Source: Capsicum annuum
Lineage: Eukaryota; Streptophyta; Magnoliopsida; Solanales; Solanaceae
Direction of reading: 5' to 3'
Length of the DNA stretch: 64,000 nucleotides
NCBI RefSeq assembly: GCF_002878395.1
Contig: NC_061116.1
Location: forward strand, 124,692,570-124,756,569
Shown: one piece after another, positions 58,009 to 64,000 of the stretch
How the letters are laid out: every line of letters begins with the position of its first letter
How positions within the stretch are numbered: the stretch's first letter is position 1
Made by a program: the position numbers and the translations under genes
Notes under the pieces: generated by a model
What the model saw: only the letters and a program-made list of their open reading frames with translations
Told to the model about the DNA's origin: nothing
Database searches by the model: none

Positions 58009-58827
58009 TTACAAAAGATCATCCCCCTGTGCTAGGGAGACAACATTGGCAGCATTTTCTTTGGAGCTTCTAGCCGAACTAGCCCCATTATTTGGAAAAT
58101 TATTTTTAACATATCCCGGTTGACCACAATTCCAGCAGATGACCTTTTTCTTGGAGCTTTGCTTCCATTTTCCTTTAACAACAAGAGCTGAATCTTCTAG
58201 AGATTTTTTATCTCCATTATTCAATCTCTTTTCCTCAGAAATCAATTTTCTTGTCACTTCTGAGAAAATCACAGTTTCCTTCCCATACATTAAAATGGGT
58301 TGCATGTGCTTGTAGGAAGATGGAAGAGACCAGATGAGTCAAAGTGTCTTGTCTTCATCATCAATTTTCACTCCAATAGATTCCAATTCAGAAATAATCC
58401 CATTCAAGACACTCAGATGATCAAAAATAGTTATACCTTCAGCCATTTACAATTTATGAAATTGCTCCTTCAAATATTACCTATTTGAAATACTTTTGGT
58501 TTGGTACAATTCCTCAAGTTTCTCCCACAACTCCTTTGTTGTAGACAATCCAACCACATTAGCAAGAACATTTTTAGCTAAGCACAAGCGAATTTGACTT
58601 GCTGCTTTCATGCCTAGCTCTTCCCATTCTTCATCACTAATTTTGGATTTTTCTGAGTCTTTACTACTTTTAGATTTTTCTGGATCCTTATCACCTTTTC
58701 CGCTAGTTGGCCTCTCTTTCAATGCCTTGTGTAATCCAGAGTGGATTAACACATCCTTGACTTTCACTTGCCACAAGCCAAAATTAATTCTCACATCAAA
58801 TTTCTCAATCTCAAATTTAGTCCCCAT
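58009..58827 (-). pseudogene. Tnt1-like gag with mutated zinc knuckle
   Basis: One frame of 273 codons from ATG (complement of 58825-58827) to 58009, with three internal stops (at about 58474, 58435 and 58352). N-terminal MGTKFEIEKFDVRINFGLWQ is the usual Tork/Tnt1 gag start, followed by VKDVLIHSGLHKAL, a Lys/Ser linker, WEELGMKAASQIRLCLAKNV and KELWEKLEELYQTKS. The nucleocapsid piece reads CWNCGQPGYVKNNFP where CX2CX4HX4C is expected: His is Tyr and the last Cys is Phe, so the knuckle is lost. The two outer segments share the same frame, hence decay is by substitution, not indels. Confidence 0.88.
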
Positions 58828-59178
58828 CTTGTTTATCAGTACTAATAAATGGACAATAGTAATGAAAAGTACCCACTAAATTAGTTCCCAGGAAAGAGAG
58901 GTAGATCACAAGGGATACACTTAAGTACCAAGTCTTTCCTTAGCCAAAACCTCTTTAGATTGTACCTATTCCCACTATTACCAAATATACAAGTACCCCA
59001 AAGTAACTCCACCAAAATCAGACTCTATTTACTACTCCACCGGGATGAAATTTCTGCTTGAGAACAATAATTTTAATTTAGAAATTTTTTCTGATGTGGA
59101 AGATCAGACAAAGCTGCAACCACAAAGTATACTAAAATTTCAAAAGAATTATTCCACACCGAAGGCTCTGATACCACT

Positions 59179-59579
59179 TGTTGGGAAAAATTGACTATTT
59201 TTGCCGCCCCTTTCGGACTGCTTTTAAGCAAAAAAATAACAAAGAAATTAAAGAGAATAACGACACAAAGATTTAACGTGAAAAACTCCCCAATTGGAGA
59301 AAAAACACGGGCCTCCTAGAAAAATATTCACTATATAAAAATTATTACACCATATTATACACAATATTTTTCTCACACACCCTCACTTCCTAAAATACTA
59401 TTCTCAAAGAGATCTCCAAGAGAATTATCTCTAAACCTCTTTAATAGTAAACAAGGAAAGAAATATTTTTGTGTGTTTCAACAATGAAGGAGGTGGAGTT
59501 TATTTATAACTTCTAACCTCCTCCCAAACAAAGTAAATTTTTGATGTGGGATTTTCTTTCTTCAAAACAAACTTCAACA
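59179..59579 (-). repeat. 5' LTR of copia element
   Basis: 401 bp, tgttgggaaaaattgact to aaacttcaaca, next to the primer site complement at 59164-59176. About 20 differences from the other LTR in the first 190 bp compared by eye, so an old insertion. Confidence 0.92.
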
Positions 59580-60133
59580 TATATCTGATTAAGGAAAAAT
59601 TAGAATCGTTGGAAAAGATAATTCAATTATATATCTCTTGGGGTGTCTTTAGATCATAAATTCTTTAGAGAACAAAAGTCATGTTTTTTTAAGATGACTA
59701 TAGTTATATACATCCCAGGAATTTAATCGCTAAGGGATGTTTTGACTTGTCTATAAGTTAAGAGCTATTTAGGGTCTTAATACAGGTCTAACTCACTTGT
59801 AAAACTACCAAACGTGAGGCTTGATTCCTATATCCTTCACTTATTTGGATACGATTCATATCTTACGACTCATAATAAGTCATTACAACTTGTAGCCACC
59901 ACTCGTAACTTGGACAGAAACTTAGGGAACCTATACTGTTGAACTCACTATTTCACTTCATACGACTTGTATAGTAATCTTACGACACTAAGGAATGAGT
60001 CATACCTAAAATAGAATGTCAACCATTTCATACTATCTTGGATACGACTTAACATACGACTCGTATATTGTACATACGACATAAGAAAAGGAGTCGTACG
60101 TTGCACAATGATCTTGAAATGTGGTGTATTACA

Positions 60134-60484
60134 GTAGTTCTAAAGATCACACTTGTCTTAATTTTAGGCTAGAATATCATCCTTTATTATATATATAGAT
60201 ATGAAATATGAAACAGTATTAGATATTTTAATAATTAACAAAAAAAATTGTTTCTTATGAAATAATAGTTTTTTGTTGAAAGAAATCAAATAAGTAGTTT
60301 TTAAGATAACACTTATTTTAATTTTAGGCTACACTATCCTCCTTTATTTTATATATAGATGCATAGATATGAAATATGAAATATCTAATAGTATTAGCTA
60401 TTTAAATAATCAACAAAATAGCTTTTTGTTGTAAGAATTCAAATAGGTAGTTCTAGAGAGGACTTTTGTCTTAATATTAGGCTA

Positions 60485-60549
<65 letters not shown>

Positions 60550-60965
60550 TATTAGATATTCAAATAATCAACAAAATAGATTTTTGTTATGAAATGATAG
60601 TTTTCTGTTGTAAGAATTCAAATAAGTAGTTCTTAAGATGAGACTTGTCTTAATTTTAGGATAGATTATTTTCCTTTATTATATATATAGATATAAAAAT
60701 ATGAAATAATATTAGATGTTTTAATAATCAATAAAATAACTTTTTATTATTAAATGATAGTTTTTTGATGTAAGAATTAAAATAGGTAGTTCTCAAGATG
60801 ACACTTGTCTTAATTTTAGGCTAGACTATCCTCTTTTATTATATATAGAGATATGAAGTATGAAATAATATTACATATTTAAATAATCAATAAAATAGTT
60901 TTTTGTTATGGAATGATAGTTTTTTTTTTGTATGAATTCAAATAGGTAGTTCTCAAGATGACACT
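60134..60965. repeat. Tandem array, main segment
   Basis: About five units of 155-180 bp, in phase with 54336-54584. Unit borders at cctcctttatt fall near 60178, 60339, 60490, 60670 and 60830. One unit carries a (TA)n expansion. Interrupted at 60966 by a solo LTR. Confidence 0.88.
60487..60541. repeat. (TA)n microsatellite
   Basis: About 27 perfect AT dinucleotides at the place where other array units have only tatatatata, so a recent slippage within one unit. Confidence 0.97.
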
Positions 60966-63524
60966 TGTAACGACCTAAAAATTTGATGAAACATGTGAAA
61001 TTTATGATTTTGTATAATTTGACTGTTTTACCCCTCACTGTAGTTGTATTATGATATTTTTGGGGTGTGGCAGTGTTTGGTATGATTTTACAAGTTTTAA
61101 ATCTCATTTCGACCCTTGGCTTGGAAAATTATGATTTTGAATTTCAGGAGTCAACTTTATGAAAACGATATTTTTTTTAAAATCTTATATTGTCAACGCA
61201 TTTGAAACATCAAATTTAGTGTGGTTGCATAGTTCGTTTGCATATATCGGACTCTAAATGAATTCTGAGCACCCCGTCGAAGTTTGGATGGGACTTTAAA
61301 AAATTGCTGCTTTTTTTGTGCAGATTTTTTGTTATAAATATAGCAGATATTTCACGTTTTGGTCTATTTGGCTCATTTTTCATCTTGCCTATTAGGAGTT
61401 AAGCCCTAAAATAGTGCGGGATTTTAAAAGTAAAGTTTGTGAGAGCTTGGGAAGCTAGATTAACACCTATTTCTCGGTTTCATTACAGATTTAAGGTAAG
61501 AATTCATTCTTTCTTAGTAATTTCTTGATTAATTTCTCAAAACCCCAAAAATCTTAGGGCATGATTTTAAATCCAAATTTCACTCTTTCTCACTTGAATA
61601 ATATTTTTATCTTATAATTACTAGTTTTTTATCAATTTAACGTTCAAAACAACTCCGATTCTTGATTTTAACTCGAATTTCAAAGATTTTATCCAGGAAA
61701 ACTCAAAAATGGTTTTTCTTCAATTTGAACCTCATTTTTGACTCGATTTAACTTGAGTTTCAGCTGTAGGTTCCTAAAAATATGAGGAACATGTTTTTGA
61801 AGTAAAGTTTTTATTTTGCCCTTCTTTTTTGAAAACCCATTTTGGGGTTCCGTTTTGACCCCGAAACAAAAATAGTCAATATGGGTGTCATTGATTTTGT
61901 ATTGACGCGTAGATTTCATGCTTTATATTTTTAGTGGAGTTCAGAATTGTTCGTACAAATTAAATTCGCAGATTCAAGTGTAGCGAACCGATTTTGACTT
62001 TCGAGGTAGGTTATAGCTAAACTCTTTCAGACTGAGTTGGGTAGTAAATGATGAGACAAAATGCATGCTAAAGGTCATAACTAATAATAAAAAATGGTTA
62101 TCTATATGTTGTGCCCATGTGAGTGGTTATATGTGATGTAATTATCGAAATTGAGATATTATATGATATGTGTGACTGTGTGGGGTACTATGTGATATTA
62201 ATAGCCTTGAATACATATAAATAATTGTATTGTGTTGTTAAAGTGATATTGTAGTACCATTGGTGTATTGTGATTATATTCATACTTTATTGACAAATGA
62301 GTCGTGAAAATTCATGGTTGATACGAAAATAATGAGAGGATATTTACGCATATGGTTGTGAAAATGTATCATTGTGGTTGGTTGTGGAGATATATCATTT
62401 GGTTGTTTGGGAAACACTCATTGTGATTGGTTATGAGCATTACATCTTCATATCATACCCATTCATGAAATATTGGTACCACTGTGGAAACATCTGACAA
62501 ACACTGGTAACACCTTTTTAAAAGATATTACAACACCTTATAAAACTCTTTTCGAGGGATACGCCGGAAAAGAGATATGAGATATATGGATTGTATATGG
62601 GTTGACGAACCTCCCATGGGTCCTGCATTGGGAGGCTTGCCTCCGTAAGTGTATACGGGGATTGTGCGACGATCCTGGAGGTTGTACGATGACCTCGTGC
62701 ATCATCATCATCATCATCATCATTATCATATACATTGCACTTGCTTTATTGTGTTTATGTTGTGTTGTATTGCCTTATTGACTAGTCATCTATGTATTTG
62801 TCTTACCTTCCTTTACTTGTATTTGATGGTCTTGTATCTATATGTTCTCTTTTGTTCTATTTATATGTGACATAATGTGTACTTGTGTTCTATATCTTGA
62901 TGTGTTGTTGTAATATATGTGAGATATTAGAACTACTATTACAAGCGGTGTGGGCTACCATTGTGGGATATCTTCTGATTGAAGGTGACATGCCCTTAGT
63001 GTATATTTTGTATAATTTATTTACTACTTTTATTGGTCGGCCTATGATACTTACTGAATACAAGTGGACCATACTCATGCCTACTGTGCACTGAATATCT
63101 TTTGATCTGTGTGATGGATGGCGGAACGGACTGTGCCAGCAGCTCCGAAATACCGATTTTAGGCTAGGTAGGCCTTTCGTTTGGGTCTCGACAATCCCGA
63201 GCTCATTTCGACCTATTGGTCGGAAAGTTGAAAAATTAGAAATATAGGTGTGGGACCCACATTTGATCGAAACAGTCTCGACTGAAAAATCTGACTTCAC
63301 CAATAGATCTAGAATGTCGATTTTAAGGTGTTAGCATGATTGATATTTTGGATAAGTTCTTTTTGCATTGTTATAATTACTTATATGGTTCGGCTTCATT
63401 CTAGAAGCCTTACCTTGAAATATTTCTGTCTTTTCCTCTTTTCATATCATTTTGGGTAATAGGCTTACTTGTCAAGGTACGCCACAACAAGTGTCATCAT
63501 GACCCTTATTTTTGGATCGTGACA
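60966..63524 (+). mobile_element. Solo LTR (2559 bp), plus strand
   Basis: Starts TGTAACGACC, ends GGATCGTGACA, with perfect 5-bp target duplication ACACT (60961-60965 and 63525-63529) inside an array unit whose uninterrupted form, gatgacacttgtcttaattt, is seen at about 60797. No primer site, tract or coding sequence, so it arose by recombination between two LTRs. It contains intron-like signals (cattacagatttaaggtaag near 61483). Minus-strand frame 62890-63303 and other frames inside are not supported as genes. Confidence 0.92.
62699..62724. repeat. (CAT)n microsatellite
   Basis: About eight CAT units inside the solo LTR; the cause of poly-His and poly-Met tracts in translated frames there. 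Confidence 0.95.
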
Positions 63525-63808
63525 ACACTTGTCTTAATTTTAAGGCAAGACTAACCTCCTTTATTATACATATAGATATGAAATAACATTAAATGAAATA
63601 ATATGAAATCATTGTAGTTTGCATCAACTACGAATGAATCTTACTTGTCTTTTTTACCAAAATATGAAGTATGAAATAATATTAAAATAATCAACAAAAT
63701 AGTTTTTGTTGTGAAATGATTATTTTTTGTTGTCAGAATTCAAATAGGTAGTTCTCATGATAACACTTGTTTTAATTTAAGGCTAGACTATCCTCCTTTA
63801 TTATATAT
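63525..63808. repeat. Tandem array, last segment
   Basis: Begins acacttgtcttaattttaag, then one longer unit (about 235 bp, with a foreign-looking tgtagtttgcatcaactacg insert near 63615) and the start of another, cctcctttattatatata, which stops at the Helitron end. Confidence 0.82.
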
Positions 63809-64000
63809 ACTAGTATTAGTATCCGCGCGATGCGCTATTGGTATTAAATGAAATTAGTTATAGAAATTATTATCTTATTGATTTTATATAAAAAAAAAAA
63901 ATCTATTCAATATCGTTCACATATTTGAAATTAATAAATTTATGCAATATGAAAAATAACTATTAAAATATTGAACTTAATATCATTAATTACATAAAAC
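63809..64000 (-). mobile_element. Helitron 3' end, minus strand, running out of the window
   Basis: In its own sense the end reads gcgcatcgcgc (a 4-bp stem with 3-nt loop, plus strand 63825-63835), about 12 nt, then CTAG, with a host T next. That is the canonical Helitron 3' terminus: hairpin followed 10-12 nt later by CTRR, inserted before T. The body beyond 63840 is AT-rich with no gene in the 160 bp available. The call rests only on this end. Confidence 0.55.

Larger units (their letters stand above)
57126..59579 (-). mobile_element. Ty1/copia element, gag only, minus strand
   Basis: LTRs of 401 bp each at 57126-57526 and 59179-59579 (TGTTGGG...CAACA). Flanks gatat (57121-57125) and tatat (59580-59584) form a near-perfect 5-bp duplication. 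The polypurine tract complement aatctccaccttttgaagag is at 57527-57546 and the primer site complement ggctctgatacca at 59164-59176. The 1.65-kb interior has a decayed gag and no protease, integrase, RT or RNase H. It is a Tnt1/Tork-like non-autonomous derivative that kept gag. Confidence 0.9.
54585..60133 (-). mobile_element. Large LTR (about 3.1 kb) with a nested copia element
   Basis: Plus strand starts tgtcatggcccgagactacc, ends atgtggtgtattaca. It has the general plan of a Tekay-type LTR on the minus strand. No coding, primer site or polypurine tract, so probably a solo LTR. The copia element at 57126-59579 splits it. Flanks tctat and gtagt do not match, and about 20 bp of array unit are missing at the joint, so the insertion or excision was not clean. 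Confidence 0.72.

Noticed and set aside
62890..63303. 137-codon minus-strand frame
   Set aside because: Lies wholly inside the solo LTR, with no known domain, and overlaps plus-strand frames of similar length. Chance frame in LTR sequence.

Overview
The window is plant nuclear DNA, almost certainly from a nightshade (Solanaceae), and almost all of it is nested transposable elements. The pointers to Solanaceae are an RTE-type LINE fragment whose 3' end carries the tail shared with the tobacco/tomato TS SINE, an integrated pararetrovirus of the Tobacco vein clearing virus (solendovirus) or tomato LycEPRV type, a Tnt1-like copia relative, and a broken Ulp1/DUF1985 Mutator-type gene. These assignments are from recognition, not database search. 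I see no intact host gene, no tRNA or rRNA gene and no CRISPR array. A 100-N gap at 11901-12000 marks a draft assembly. The context looks like pericentromeric heterochromatin.

Layout. 1-3661: AT-rich DNA with a degenerate short repeat, a possible MITE and a decayed Ty1/copia pol remnant. 3662-23382: a complete but decayed Tekay-type Ty3/gypsy element (plus strand, TSD AAAAT). Its 5' LTR is broken by about 10.4 kb of endogenous pararetrovirus (about 3727-14124), which itself carries a LINE (6648-7907). 23534-29840: remnant exons of a Mutator-type element gene (DUF1985 plus C48/Ulp1-like protease start), cut by a minus-strand LTR (25756-28197) and ended by another minus-strand gypsy element. 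29964-54335: two minus-strand Tekay-type elements joined at about 35636 by what looks like an illegitimate deletion. The 5' LTR of the second contains a third, non-coding element (44956-53635, TSD ATAAT). 54336-63808: an array of 155-240 bp tandem units split by two large LTRs, one with a gag-only copia element inside (57126-59579) and the other a clean solo LTR (60966-63524, TSD ACACT). 63809-64000: the 3' end of a Helitron running out of the window.

The pararetrovirus holds about one circular genome unit (roughly 8.4 kb once the LINE and the assembly duplication are removed), opened within a small ORF. In transcript order from the promoter at 12304 it runs: leader, three small ORFs, a fourth small ORF present in two divergent copies (13784 and 3799), a coiled-coil ORF, coat protein with a CCHC knuckle, movement protein, a retropepsin-like domain, a second retropepsin domain with RT and RNase H, and a transactivator-like ORF. 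All the larger genes carry stops and frameshifts, so it is an inactive fossil.

Nesting gives relative ages: Mutator-type gene, then gypsy element 1 beside it, then pararetrovirus in its LTR, then LINE in the viral movement gene. Separately: tandem array, then element 3, then element 4 in its LTR; and tandem array, then the 54585-60133 LTR, then copia in it.
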